The position numbers were made by a program, and so were the translations under genes. A DNA stretch of 34,926 nucleotides from Chloroflexota bacterium (lineage in GTDB: Bacteria > Chloroflexota > Anaerolineae > J036 > Brachytrichaceae), in the NCBI GenBank assembly GCA_023382055.1, contig JAMCQN010000066.1, positions 1-34,926 of the forward strand, given 5' to 3'. Positions 9,830 through 17,181 of this stretch are shown in pieces. A model generated the notes under the pieces. That model was not told the origin of the DNA. It saw only the letters and a program-made list of their open reading frames with translations, and ran no database searches. Position 1 is the first letter of the stretch, and each line of letters opens with the position of its first letter.

Positions 9830-9964
9830 GGGCTGACCCATGTGTCAGCCCTGTGACATCGACGGGCATCCCCGAGGACGGGGATGCGGAGCACATGATG
9901 AGTGTTGTAATGGGCATTGCTATCGCTGTGCCGTAGGGGCTGACCCGTGTGTCAGCCCTGTGAC
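9806..9964. repeat. 52-bp direct repeat overlapping the ybeY 3-prime end, each copy with a hairpin
   Basis: Bases 9806-9857 and 9913-9964 are identical except for one base (A at 9840, G at 9947). Each copy contains GGGCTGAC paired with GTCAGCCC across 6 bases (9830-9851 and 9937-9958). Between them is another perfect 9-bp hairpin with an AGGA tetraloop (9866-9887). Confidence 0.9.
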
Positions 9965-9968
9965 CCAT

Positions 9969-10128
9969 GCGACTGCGGCCTGGGCGCGCACACGGGCGCG
10001 CCCGTACGTGATTGGGCATAACCGCGCGACTGCGGCCTGGGCGCGCACACAGGCGCGCCCGTACGTGATTTGGGCGTAACCGCGCGACTGCGGCCTGGGC
10101 GCGCACACGGGCGCGCCCGTACGTGGTT
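9969..10128. repeat. Three tandem copies of a 57-58-bp GC-rich palindromic unit
   Basis: Copies begin at 9969, 10026 and 10084 with GCGACTGCGGCCTGGGCGCG and are nearly identical over about 45 bases each. Inside each, GGGCGCG and CGCGCCC form a stem. The array fills the gap between convergent ybeY and the propeller gene and probably ends transcription from both sides. Frames through it read as arginine-rich low complexity and are not genes. Confidence 0.9.
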
Positions 10129-10129
10129 G

Positions 10130-11029
10130 CTAACGGTATACCCACAAACCGTCGTCCTGGGTGCCGCACAGAACGCTGCCATCGTCATCGATGGCGATAG
10201 CAATGACGCTATCCGGCGCGCGGCCCAGGCGCTCCCAGGTGGCCCCGGAGTCGGGGGAAATGGCAATGGTCGATGGCGTCGCCAGCAACAGGCGCGTGCC
10301 GTCATACGAGCTGGAGAGGGTGTAAGTCTGCCCGCTGCGAAATGCCACGCGTTTGAACCAGGTGTCGCCGTTGTCGCGCGAATAAAACAGCCCTTTGGAT
10401 TCGCTGCTCACCACGATCGTATCGTCGATTACGGCCACGCCGGTGGGCGGCAGCGCATCATCAGCTTCAGGTCCATCCCCGGCGAAGGCGAGCTCGCGCC
10501 AGGCGCGCCCTCCGTTGGTGCTGCGGAACACGCCGCTGGCAGTCGCCACAAAGACGGTCTCATCTGCCGCGAAGTTTGGGGAGACGGCCAGCGCCAGCGT
10601 CTCCAGGTCGAGCAACCCGAAGTTCCAACTGCTCCAGCGCTGCCCCTCATCAGAGGTGCGCAGTACGCCGTCTTCGAGCGTGGCCGCAAACGCGATGCCG
10701 TCGAACTCGAAGCCGGGCGACAGCACGATCTGCGACACCTGCGACGGCTGCGCCAGCGTCGCGCTGTTCCAGGTCTGCCCGCCATCGATGGAGCGGGCGA
10801 TGCCGTCCACCGACCCGACCAGCAGCAGGTTTTGATACGGATAACGATCCGGCGCAGCGACGGCCGTGATGGCCGCAGCGCGCAGCGCCTCAGAAACGAT
10901 CGTGCAGGCGCCGTCGTGATAGCGCCACAATCCCTCATTGGCGCCCAGCAGCCAACCTTCCCTGCCGCACCGTCCCAGCGAGAAAATCACCGCCGGGCTG
11001 TCAAGTTTTTGCCATGTTCGATTCGTCAT
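10130..11029 (-). CDS. Asp-box (BNR) repeat beta-propeller protein
   Basis: The 299-residue protein contains at least five Asp-box motifs of the S-x-D-x-G-x-x-W type: SIDGGQTW, SDEGQRW, STNGGRAW, SRDNGDTW and SPDSGATW. These alternate with strand patterns ending in VFVATASGVFRS or similar, as in sialidase-like, Ycf48-like or VPS10-like propellers. There is no signal peptide or sialidase catalytic set, so it is probably a cytoplasmic or non-classically located scaffold rather than a glycosidase. A remnant ORF lies 34 bases upstream on the same strand. Its 3-prime end abuts the GC-rich repeat array. The specific role is unknown. Confidence 0.75.
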   Translation of the reverse strand: MTNRTWQKLDSPAVIFSLGRCGREGWLLGANEGLWRYHDGACTIVSEALRAAAITAVAAPDRYPYQNLLLVGSVDGIARSIDGGQTWNSATLAQPSQVSQIVLSPGFEFDGIAFAATLEDGVLRTSDEGQRWSSWNFGLLDLETLALAVSPNFAADETVFVATASGVFRSTNGGRAWRELAFAGDGPEADDALPPTGVAVIDDTIVVSSESKGLFYSRDNGDTWFKRVAFRSGQTYTLSSSYDGTRLLLATPSTIAISPDSGATWERLGRAPDSVIAIAIDDDGSVLCGTQDDGLWVYR

Positions 11030-11063
11030 AGGTATGTAGTTTACCGTGTCTTCGAATGCGAGC

Positions 11064-11213
11064 CTATAGTCTATTATGGCCGCTCATTGCCGGCAAAGCG
11101 CACGAGCACGCTGCCTGCGCTCCCCGGGCATGCAACTGCTGGACGCGTTCTGCGTCGCCGCCCTGCAGCGCTTTTTCGCGCATTTCGCGGAGCGTGACCA
11201 GGTAACCGTTCAT
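11064..11213 (-). pseudogene. 49-codon ORF resembling the N-terminus of an acyl-CoA carboxylase carboxyltransferase
   Basis: The frame starts with ATG at 11213 behind a GGAG site and begins MNGYLVTLREMREKALQGGD, followed by AERVQQLHARG. Up to this point it matches the opening of biotin-dependent acyl-CoA carboxylase beta subunits (R-x-K-A-x-x-GG-x-x-R-x-x-x-QHARG). The usual continuation KLTARER is absent. The frame becomes unrelated cysteine/alanine sequence and stops at 11064. It is best read as a remnant, but a short intact peptide cannot be ruled out from sequence alone. Confidence 0.45.
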
Positions 11214-11391
11214 TGGTTACTCCATTGTGAGTTCGTTGTTGAACCTTCATCGCCATGAGGGGATGACACTCACGCGTCGTCATTATATGACAGGCGGGCT
11301 GACCCTGGCGAACAATTGAAAACCGGCGATACTATGGCATCTGAGATCGTATAGTTCAGGAGGGGCATATGATCGTCGAGCGAAGGACGCC
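11214..11391. other. Spacer with an upstream mini-ORF (11369-11395)
   Basis: A strong AGGAGGGG (11358-11365) precedes an ATG at 11369 that opens an 8-codon frame, MIVERRTP. Its TGA overlaps the ATG of the next gene as ATGA (11392-11395), an arrangement that would allow translational coupling. The spacing of 3 bases from AGGAGGGG to that ATG is short. No promoter of good quality was seen. Confidence 0.4.
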
Positions 11392-11763
11392 ATGAATGCA
11401 CTGGTGTCGTTAGTGCTGGTATGCACGGTTGGCATGGCGTCTCAATACGGGCCGGGGGTGATGCAATCCGTGATCCACAACAGGCATGCGATCCGCAGCC
11501 TGCCCGAACACCTGCCCGGCGTCGCTGGTTACGTCGCAGTGGTCGATTGCCGCCACATCGGCAGCGTATGGTGGATCAACGGCGACCGTTTCCTGGTCGC
11601 CGATTGCGCCGGGGATGAGCAGACGCGCCAATGGATGCGCTGGAATAATGTCGTCGTCGAGGTGGATTACGAGACCGCGGTGCGCTGGAAATCCGTCGGC
11701 GCAGGCAAACAGGTCACCATCTGCAGGCTGCCCGCAGGCATCGGACGAATCGGTGCAGAGTGA
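11392..11763 (+). CDS. Small secreted protein, possibly RlpA-like double-psi beta-barrel
   Basis: A 123-residue protein with a short hydrophobic N-terminus (MNALVSLVLVCTVGM) that could be a signal peptide. It is followed by ASQYGPGV and later GYVAVVDCRHIGSVWWING, DRFLVADCAGDEQT and a VVVEVDYETAVRW strand. The YGPG opening and the paired cysteines in V-x-D-C and V-x-D-C resemble the compact double-psi barrel of RlpA/barwin-like proteins. The catalytic Asp context of lytic transglycosylases is not clear. A GAAGGA site lies 4 bases upstream. The assignment is tentative. Confidence 0.55.
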   Translation: MNALVSLVLVCTVGMASQYGPGVMQSVIHNRHAIRSLPEHLPGVAGYVAVVDCRHIGSVWWINGDRFLVADCAGDEQTRQWMRWNNVVVEVDYETAVRWKSVGAGKQVTICRLPAGIGRIGAE

Positions 11764-11773
11764 GTAGTCCGGC

Positions 11774-12712
11774 CTACAGTTTCAGGCCGGACATCACCAC
11801 GCCCGAGACAAAATAGCGCTGCGCCGCAGCGAACACCAGCAGCACCGGGATCGTCATGATGGCTGCGCCGGCCATAAGCAACTGGTCGCGCGGGTCGGTG
11901 GTTTCCAATGGCATGACCTGGAAGGTGCGCAGCCCCACCGCCGCGGTGTACTTGCTCATGGTATTCAGGTAGATGAAGGGGCCGAAGAAATCGTTCCAGT
12001 CGGCCAGGAACTGCAGAATGGCGATGGTGGTCAAAGCTGGTTTCATGAGCGGCATGATCACCGACCACAGAATGCGCAGCGGCCCGGCGCCATCGATGAT
12101 CGCGGCTTCATCCAGGTCGCGCGGGATAGTCATGATGAATTGCCGCAGCAGGAAGATCATGAAGGCGCTGCCGCCCAGCCATGAGCCGATAGTCAGCGGC
12201 ACATAGGTGTCCACCATTTTCAGGTTAAAGAACAGCAGGTACTGCGGTATAAACGTGACGATAGCCGGGATCATCATCGTGCTCAGCATAAGCACGAACC
12301 ACACGCCCTTGCCAAAGAAGTTGAACCGCGCGAAGGCGTAGGCAGTCAGCGTGGCCGTCAGGATAGTACCGGGGACGTTGATCAGGACTATCGTCGCGCT
12401 ATTGAGCATCCAGCGCGCGAAAGGCACCAGCGTGAACACCTGGTAGTAGTTGATCCACTGCGGCGTTGCGGGCAGCAGATGCGGGATATAGGAGCGCAGT
12501 TCCTGCCAGGTCTGCAGCGAACTCGACGCCGTCCAGATCAGCGGGAATGCAAACAACAGACCGAACAGCGTCATCAGGACATAAGACACGATCCTGCCGA
12601 CCAGACGGCGCGACTGCCTGCGGCGCAATTCGTCGTCGTCGTGATTGACAAAGGTAGTCTGCGGCAGTGTCCCGGGCGCTATCGGATTCTGATTTATGGG
12701 TGTCGTCGCCAT
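11774..12712 (-). CDS. Carbohydrate ABC transporter permease, MalG type
   Basis: The 312-residue inner-membrane protein has about six membrane helices and the EAA loop EAAIIDGAGPLRILWSVIMP, which docks onto the ATPase. This is characteristic of the second permease of CUT1-family sugar importers. A hydrophilic N-terminal tail of about 35 residues precedes the first helix. It is the third gene of the binding protein-permease-permease series, 12 bases after the preceding permease stop. No ATPase gene is near, so the complex must share an MsmK-type ATPase encoded elsewhere. Confidence 0.92.
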   Translation of the reverse strand: MATTPINQNPIAPGTLPQTTFVNHDDDELRRRQSRRLVGRIVSYVLMTLFGLLFAFPLIWTASSSLQTWQELRSYIPHLLPATPQWINYYQVFTLVPFARWMLNSATIVLINVPGTILTATLTAYAFARFNFFGKGVWFVLMLSTMMIPAIVTFIPQYLLFFNLKMVDTYVPLTIGSWLGGSAFMIFLLRQFIMTIPRDLDEAAIIDGAGPLRILWSVIMPLMKPALTTIAILQFLADWNDFFGPFIYLNTMSKYTAAVGLRTFQVMPLETTDPRDQLLMAGAAIMTIPVLLVFAAAQRYFVSGVVMSGLKL

Positions 12713-12724
12713 ATTTCCTCGCGA

Positions 12725-13672
12725 TTACTCGCCGTAATAGAAGACCAGACGCCGGGACAGGCGCATTTGAACCAGCGTCAGCGCGACGATGATTACTGCG
12801 AAGAACCATGCCAGCGCCGCCGCATAGCCCATGTTGAAGTAGTCGAAGGCTTGTTTCCAGATATGCAGCGCGAAGAACCACGTGGCGAAAGCCGGGCCGC
12901 CCTGGGTGGCTACGAACGCCGCAACGAACGTCTGCAGCGCGCCGATTACGCCCAGGACCGTGTTGAAGAAAATCGTCGGCGTCAGCAGCGGGATGGTGAC
13001 ATGGCGTGTGGATTGCCACGAATTAGCCCCGTCGATGGCGGCGGCGTCGTATAGCTCCGTGGGGATGCCCTGCAGGCCGGCCAGGAAGATAATCATCTGT
13101 GTGCCGCCCAGGCTGCCCCACAGGCGCATCAGGATCAGCGATGGGATTGCCCATTTGCTGTCGGCGAACCAGCCCGGCGGGTTTTCCATGCCGAGGCCGC
13201 GCAGGCCCTGGTTGACCAGGCCGAAGCTGCTATCCAGCAGCACTTTGAACAGCACGACCGATGCCACAATCGGCACCAGCGACGGCATGAAGAAAAGCGT
13301 GCGGTATACGGTGATGCCGCGCAGCTTGGAATTCAACAGGATGGCCAGCAGCATCGAACCGATGACGCTCAGCGGCACGCTGACCAGAGCGAAATAGGCA
13401 GTGCGCGCCAGCGACGGCCAGAACAGGTCGTCCTTGGTGAACATGTCGGTATAGTTCTTCAGGCTGATGAAGACCGGGGCGCTCAGTACGTCGTATTTGG
13501 TGAAGCTGAGGTAGAAGGAATACAGCCCGGGTCCGATGAACAGGCCGAAAAAGCCGATCAGCCACGGTGTGAGGAAGAGATATCCATAGAGGTTTTGACG
13601 TCGCTGCGCCGGAGATACCCCGCGCCTGCGCCGTGCCGGCGCCAGTGAGACATTGTTTGTTGCTTTTGCCAT
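12725..13672 (-). CDS. Carbohydrate ABC transporter permease, MalF/UgpA type
   Basis: Six membrane helices and the EAA loop DAAAIDGANSWQSTRHVTIP mark the first permease of a CUT1 sugar importer. The frame is open back to an ATG at 13729, but that start lies within a 33-bp palindrome. The ATG at 13672 (MAKATNNVSLAPARRRR) is preferred, with AGGA about 13 bases before it; the resulting 315-residue length suits the family. The gene follows the binding-protein gene, with the palindrome between them. Confidence 0.9.
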   Translation of the reverse strand: MAKATNNVSLAPARRRRGVSPAQRRQNLYGYLFLTPWLIGFFGLFIGPGLYSFYLSFTKYDVLSAPVFISLKNYTDMFTKDDLFWPSLARTAYFALVSVPLSVIGSMLLAILLNSKLRGITVYRTLFFMPSLVPIVASVVLFKVLLDSSFGLVNQGLRGLGMENPPGWFADSKWAIPSLILMRLWGSLGGTQMIIFLAGLQGIPTELYDAAAIDGANSWQSTRHVTIPLLTPTIFFNTVLGVIGALQTFVAAFVATQGGPAFATWFFALHIWKQAFDYFNMGYAAALAWFFAVIIVALTLVQMRLSRRLVFYYGE

Positions 13673-13697
13673 TGCCGTGTAGAGATTCCTGAAAGGG

Positions 13698-13730
13698 GAT
13701 GTCAGACTCCGCAGCGCGAAGTCTGACATC
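13698..13730. repeat. 33-bp palindrome between binding-protein and permease genes
   Basis: Arms of 15 bases (GATGTCAGACTCCGC, and its complement with one mismatch) flank the 3-base loop AGC. Intercistronic stem-loops after sugar binding-protein genes often protect the upstream mRNA and reduce permease expression, and that role fits here. The geometry equals that of the palindromes at 17088-17120 and 29924-29956. Confidence 0.8.
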
Positions 13731-13761
13731 GACGAATCTTACGCCCGTCGCAGCAACCGTC

Positions 13762-15135
13762 TCAGGCCGGTTCCATGTCGAGTATTTTCTGGATGTTATC
13801 GTGCAGGTCCTGCAACCCTTTTTCAAACGGGATGTTCTCGTTAGGATCCATCATCTTGGTCGCATATTGACCACAGGCATCCGTGTACTCAGTACCGCGC
13901 GAGTTGGCCGGCGCCATCGCGATGATGCCATTCTGCAGGTTCGGGATAAACCACTCGTGGATGGGGTCCTGCTTGATCAACTCCGCGACGACATCGGGGC
14001 GCACCAGCGCGCCCTGCCCGGCTTTCAGGTTGAAGCCGATGCAGCCTTGCAGGTCAGTAATATGCTTGAGGAACTGGTAGACCACCTGGGGGTACTTGGT
14101 CGACTTCAGCATGTTCCATGTGCCGCCGCGAATCTGGCTGGGGAACTTGCCGTCCTTGCGCGTGGGCAGCAGACCCTGAGCCGCTACGGCCTTGCTGGCG
14201 TCCTTGATGCCGCGCTTGAAGTTGCGCGCATCCAGCGAGCCGCCCCAGTACATGGTGAGCTTGCCGTCAAGCAGCGCAGCGCCCATATTGGTTACGTCGG
14301 CTGGTCGGGGCAGCACTTTGTCCTCCACAGCCAGTTTGTATGCCCAGCGCAGCGCATCCTGCGCATTCTTATCGGTGGCGAGCAGGGACTTCTTGCCGTC
14401 CGCATCGATCAGGTCGCCGTTGAAAGCGCGCGTCAGAACAACCAGGTGGCTTTCATCGTAGACCATGCCCAGGCCGTAGTTGGCGCCCTTCTTGTAGAGC
14501 GTGTGCGCCCATTCGGCATAGGTATCCATGGCGGTGTCGTGCCCTTTCGGATCGGGCAGGGCGAGGCCGGCGGCCTTGAACGGCACCGCATTGATGACCA
14601 CGGTGTCCTGCCCTGCCCAGCCCCAACTGGGCAAACCGTACAGCTTGCCGTTGTAGTACTGCAGGTTGATAAACTGGTCGTACCACTGTTTCAGGTCCAG
14701 GTTGTCGGCTTTGACCAGATCGTCGATCGGGCCGATAAGGCCTTTGTTGATGGCGCGCCAGAACTGGAAGTGCGATGGGTCGAACGCGCAGATATCGCCC
14801 AGGTCGCCGGCGGCGAACAGGGCATACATCTTGCCGTAGTTGTCCTGCTGGCTGGCGCCTGTGAGCGGACGAAACTCGATTTCAACATTCGGGTTTGCAT
14901 CGGTGAAGGTCTTGATGCGCTCTTCGTTCCAACCGGTTCCGGGGCCGCGGAACGTGTCCCACTTCAGATGAACCTTCTCCCCGCTGACCGCCGGAGCAGC
15001 CGTGGGATTCCCTGCACTGGTGGCGCCGCCGCTGGGCGCCTGCGTCGCCGGCGGGGTGCAGGCAGCCAGCGCCCCTGCTATCGCGGTTGCCCCTATCGTC
15101 TTGAGAAGTTGACGTCGTGAAATGTTTCTCGCCAT
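13762..15135 (-). CDS. Extracellular sugar-binding lipoprotein of an ABC importer
   Basis: The 457-residue protein starts MARNISRRQLLKTIGATAIA and continues GALAAC, combining an arginine-pair, Tat-like signal with a lipobox whose Cys would be lipidated. A threonine/proline-rich tether follows, then a family 1 solute-binding fold (for example YGLPSWGWAGQDTVVINAVP, with several aromatic residues that could stack on sugar). The ribosome-binding site AGGAGG is 10 bases from the ATG. It is the first gene of the importer operon, behind the promoter at 15252-15280. Neighbouring sugar-acid and epimerase-type enzymes suggest a sugar or sugar-acid ligand, but the ligand cannot be read from sequence. 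Confidence 0.92.
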   Translation of the reverse strand: MARNISRRQLLKTIGATAIAGALAACTPPATQAPSGGATSAGNPTAAPAVSGEKVHLKWDTFRGPGTGWNEERIKTFTDANPNVEIEFRPLTGASQQDNYGKMYALFAAGDLGDICAFDPSHFQFWRAINKGLIGPIDDLVKADNLDLKQWYDQFINLQYYNGKLYGLPSWGWAGQDTVVINAVPFKAAGLALPDPKGHDTAMDTYAEWAHTLYKKGANYGLGMVYDESHLVVLTRAFNGDLIDADGKKSLLATDKNAQDALRWAYKLAVEDKVLPRPADVTNMGAALLDGKLTMYWGGSLDARNFKRGIKDASKAVAAQGLLPTRKDGKFPSQIRGGTWNMLKSTKYPQVVYQFLKHITDLQGCIGFNLKAGQGALVRPDVVAELIKQDPIHEWFIPNLQNGIIAMAPANSRGTEYTDACGQYATKMMDPNENIPFEKGLQDLHDNIQKILDMEPA

Positions 15136-15399
15136 GTGAACTCATCCTCCTGGTCTGTGTGAACTGGACGTTCCGATCAAGATATCTGCTGGGCTGCAGT
15201 GGAACGACTTCGCTGCTGGAAGTCGTAAGTCAGTGCGAGTAGGTAAGTGCGAGTATAAGCGATAGGCACATAACTGTCAACTTTTATAATGCCTGCGCAG
15301 CCCGTAAAATCGTCGGCGATCCTATAATGATTGATACAGGTAGTCACCGTTTATGGTCGCAGTTCGTTCGGGAAATGCCGGATTATGACGAGGTGACCT
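15136..15399. other. Divergent control region between the importer operon and uspA
   Basis: It holds the importer promoter described separately. It also has an 8-bp inverted repeat (ACGACTTC 15204-15211, GAAGTCGT 15219-15226) in the importer leader and a 10-bp direct repeat AGTGCGAGTA (15232-15241, 15246-15255) whose second copy overlaps the -10. Toward uspA there are TATAAT at 15285-15290 and 15323-15328, neither with a good -35. Confidence 0.55.
15252..15280 (-). promoter_or_regulatory. Promoter of the sugar importer operon
   Basis: On the minus strand TTGACA (15280-15275) and TATACT (15257-15252) are separated by 17 bases. The start would be near 15245, giving a leader of about 110 bases before the binding-protein gene. 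The direct repeat covering the -10 and the inverted repeat just downstream are candidate operator sites. Confidence 0.75.
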
Positions 15400-15864
15400 A
15401 TGTATAAAACCATTCTGGTACCGTTGGACCTCTCAACGCGAGCCGAGAAGATATTGGCTCACGTGGAAGACCTGGCCCTGAGCAACAAGGCGAACGTCGT
15501 CCTCCTGCACGTCCTCGACCCGGATGCGCCGCCATCCGATATCCACCTGAAGGACCTGATGGGGCGCCAGTCGCTGTCCGACCTGCTTCAGCACGGCGCG
15601 GAGGAATACCTGGCCGCCTGTCGCAAGAAGCTGGTCGACAAAGGGATCAGCGTGCAGACGCGCGTCTACTGGGGCAGCGTGGTGGATAGCATCATCAAAG
15701 TCGCCGAGGAGTCCGGCGCGGACCTGATTGCGATGGCCAGCCACGGGCGCGGCGGCCTGGCGATGGTGTTCTACGGCAGCGTGGCCGCCGGCATCCTGCA
15801 CAAGGCGGACCGCCCGCTGCTGTTGATTCGCTCGATGGAAGGTGAGTCGCCTGCGCCGCAGTGA
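15400..15864 (+). CDS. Universal stress protein, UspA family
   Basis: The 154-residue protein begins MYKTILVPLDLSTRAEKILA and has the nucleotide-binding C-terminal pattern ASHGRGG-LAMVFYGSVAAGIL followed by RPLLLIR. This G-x-G-G-x-GS arrangement is that of ATP-binding UspA domains. It is a single cytoplasmic domain of normal length. It stands divergent from the importer operon and convergent with the enolase-superfamily gene, with only 48 bases between the two stops. A general stress or energy-sensing role is assumed from the family. Confidence 0.93.
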   Translation: MYKTILVPLDLSTRAEKILAHVEDLALSNKANVVLLHVLDPDAPPSDIHLKDLMGRQSLSDLLQHGAEEYLAACRKKLVDKGISVQTRVYWGSVVDSIIKVAEESGADLIAMASHGRGGLAMVFYGSVAAGILHKADRPLLLIRSMEGESPAPQ

Positions 15865-15912
15865 CGGCGCGGATATCGACACGGCTGCAGCGCAACCTGC
15901 AGCCGTGCGACA

Positions 15913-17043
15913 CTAATAGGTCGCCACAATCAACGACTGGAAGCGCTTTTCATCCCACACCGCGCCCCAACCGGGCTGATCCGGCGGCGCGAGGTGGCCG
16001 TCCTCGATCAGCGAGCCGTTCAACATGCCCCACTGCTCGCCCTGCCGGCGATTGCCGTCGGCGGACATGAAGAAATACTCATAGTAATCGGTGTTGTCGA
16101 TGCAGCAGCCCAGGTGCGCGTGCAGCAGTCCGAACAGGCCGCCCTGGCCGTTCAACTCGATATTGGCGTTATACAGTTCGGCGAAGTGCGCCATCTTCAA
16201 CACCTGGGTCGCGCCGTTGCGGGCATTAGCGCGCAGGCGGTCGGTGGCGCCGTGGATCAGCCATTGCGCTGACAGCCCTACATCGTGCATCAGCATCTCG
16301 TTAGCCATCACAGGAATGGTCAGTTCGCGGCAGAGTTCCTGGTACTGGTTCATCTTCTGCTCGTGGAACGGCTCCTCCAGCCACACGAAGTCCAGTTCCT
16401 CCATGACGTGGCCGACTTCGATGGCTTCGCGCAGGTTGTACGAGCACACGGGGTCCGTGATCAAGGCAAACTCTGCGCCTACTTCGCGGCGCACGCGCTG
16501 GAAGATCGGGATGTCGGCTTTGCCGCCTTTGTAGGAATGGAACTTGTAGGCATTGACGCCCATCTCGCGCGCGGTATCGATGTGGCGCAGGTACTCGTCG
16601 GCTGTCGCGTCACCGCTGGTGAGGTAGACCGGGAAGCGCTGGCGAACGCGCCCGACCAGCGCATATACCGGCAGACCGGCGGCTTTGCCGGCGATATCCC
16701 ACAGGCAATTGTCGAAGTCGCCGAACCAGCCCGGCGGTTGATACACCCAGCGCGTGCCTTTGTGCAGCTTCTGGTACAGATGCTCGCGGTGCAACGGGTC
16801 CGCGCCGATCACCTGGTTGCGCAGGATCTCGACCTGCGCCGGCGACATGGCCGTGGTGCAGCGCCCGCTGAGGCCCTCGTCGGTGAACACTTCGATAAAG
16901 GCTTGCTGCGCCGGTCGGTCGGTGGGTATCCACTGGTGCGTGTATTGGATGCGCAGCAGATCGGGCACCTGCACCAGTTTGAGCGCGCCGGCCTTGTGTT
17001 CGGCGTTCTCCAGGACGACCAGTTTAACATCGTTAATCTTCAT
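15913..17043 (-). CDS. Mandelate racemase/muconate lactonizing enzyme family protein (sugar-acid dehydratase-like)
   Basis: The 376-residue protein has the enolase-superfamily layout: an N-terminal capping domain and a barrel with likely Mg ligands D197 (ITDPV), E223 or E224 (WLEEP) and E249 (MANEM). A lysine-bearing strand AYKFHSYKG (K167) sits where the general base of this superfamily lies, and a histidine/acid segment (HLGCCIDNTDYYEYF) closes the barrel. Members near sugar importers are often acid-sugar dehydratases, which is the likely role; racemase activity is possible. GAGGTGATCC gives a good ribosome-binding site. It is divergent from the DUF4432 gene, with a 33-bp palindrome between them. 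Confidence 0.85.
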   Translation of the reverse strand: MKINDVKLVVLENAEHKAGALKLVQVPDLLRIQYTHQWIPTDRPAQQAFIEVFTDEGLSGRCTTAMSPAQVEILRNQVIGADPLHREHLYQKLHKGTRWVYQPPGWFGDFDNCLWDIAGKAAGLPVYALVGRVRQRFPVYLTSGDATADEYLRHIDTAREMGVNAYKFHSYKGGKADIPIFQRVRREVGAEFALITDPVCSYNLREAIEVGHVMEELDFVWLEEPFHEQKMNQYQELCRELTIPVMANEMLMHDVGLSAQWLIHGATDRLRANARNGATQVLKMAHFAELYNANIELNGQGGLFGLLHAHLGCCIDNTDYYEYFFMSADGNRRQGEQWGMLNGSLIEDGHLAPPDQPGWGAVWDEKRFQSLIVATY

Positions 17044-17087
17044 GGATCACCTCGCGCATGGAAGATGAGCGGATTCTACCGTGATCT

Positions 17088-17120
17088 ACCCTTGCGAAGG
17101 CTGCGAGCCTTCGCAAGGGT
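17088..17120. repeat. 33-bp perfect palindrome in the divergent promoter region
   Basis: Perfect 15-base arms (ACCCTTGCGAAGGCT and its complement) flank the loop GCG. It sits between the divergent enolase-superfamily and DUF4432 genes, where termination makes little sense. It may be an operator, a cruciform or a mobile palindromic repeat. Confidence 0.85.
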
Positions 17121-17181
17121 CGCCGTGCGCGTTTGTACTTTTCTCGATGCGTGGTATATCCAAGGGCGAGGAACCAATACC

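Noticed and set aside
9969..10128. Tandem repeats considered as a CRISPR array
   Set aside because: Units are 57-58 bp and nearly identical throughout, with no unique spacers and only three copies; no cas gene is nearby.
9920..10305. Minus-strand ORFs through the tandem repeat (RARVCAR-like peptides)
   Set aside because: They are read-through of GC-rich palindromic repeats, lack ribosome-binding sites and are typical spurious repeat ORFs.
13673..13729. Upstream ATG (13729) for the first sugar permease
   Set aside because: This start lies inside a 33-bp palindrome and gives a non-homologous extension; 13672 fits the family better.
13699..15120. Plus-strand 473-codon frame opposite the sugar-binding lipoprotein gene
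   Set aside because: The minus strand has a signal peptide, lipobox, ribosome-binding site and promoter. The plus frame has no recognisable domain.
16285..17181. N-terminal 299-residue extension of the DUF4432 gene
   Set aside because: It lies on the complement of the enolase-superfamily gene and crosses the divergent promoter region. A good ribosome-binding site marks the start at 17182.
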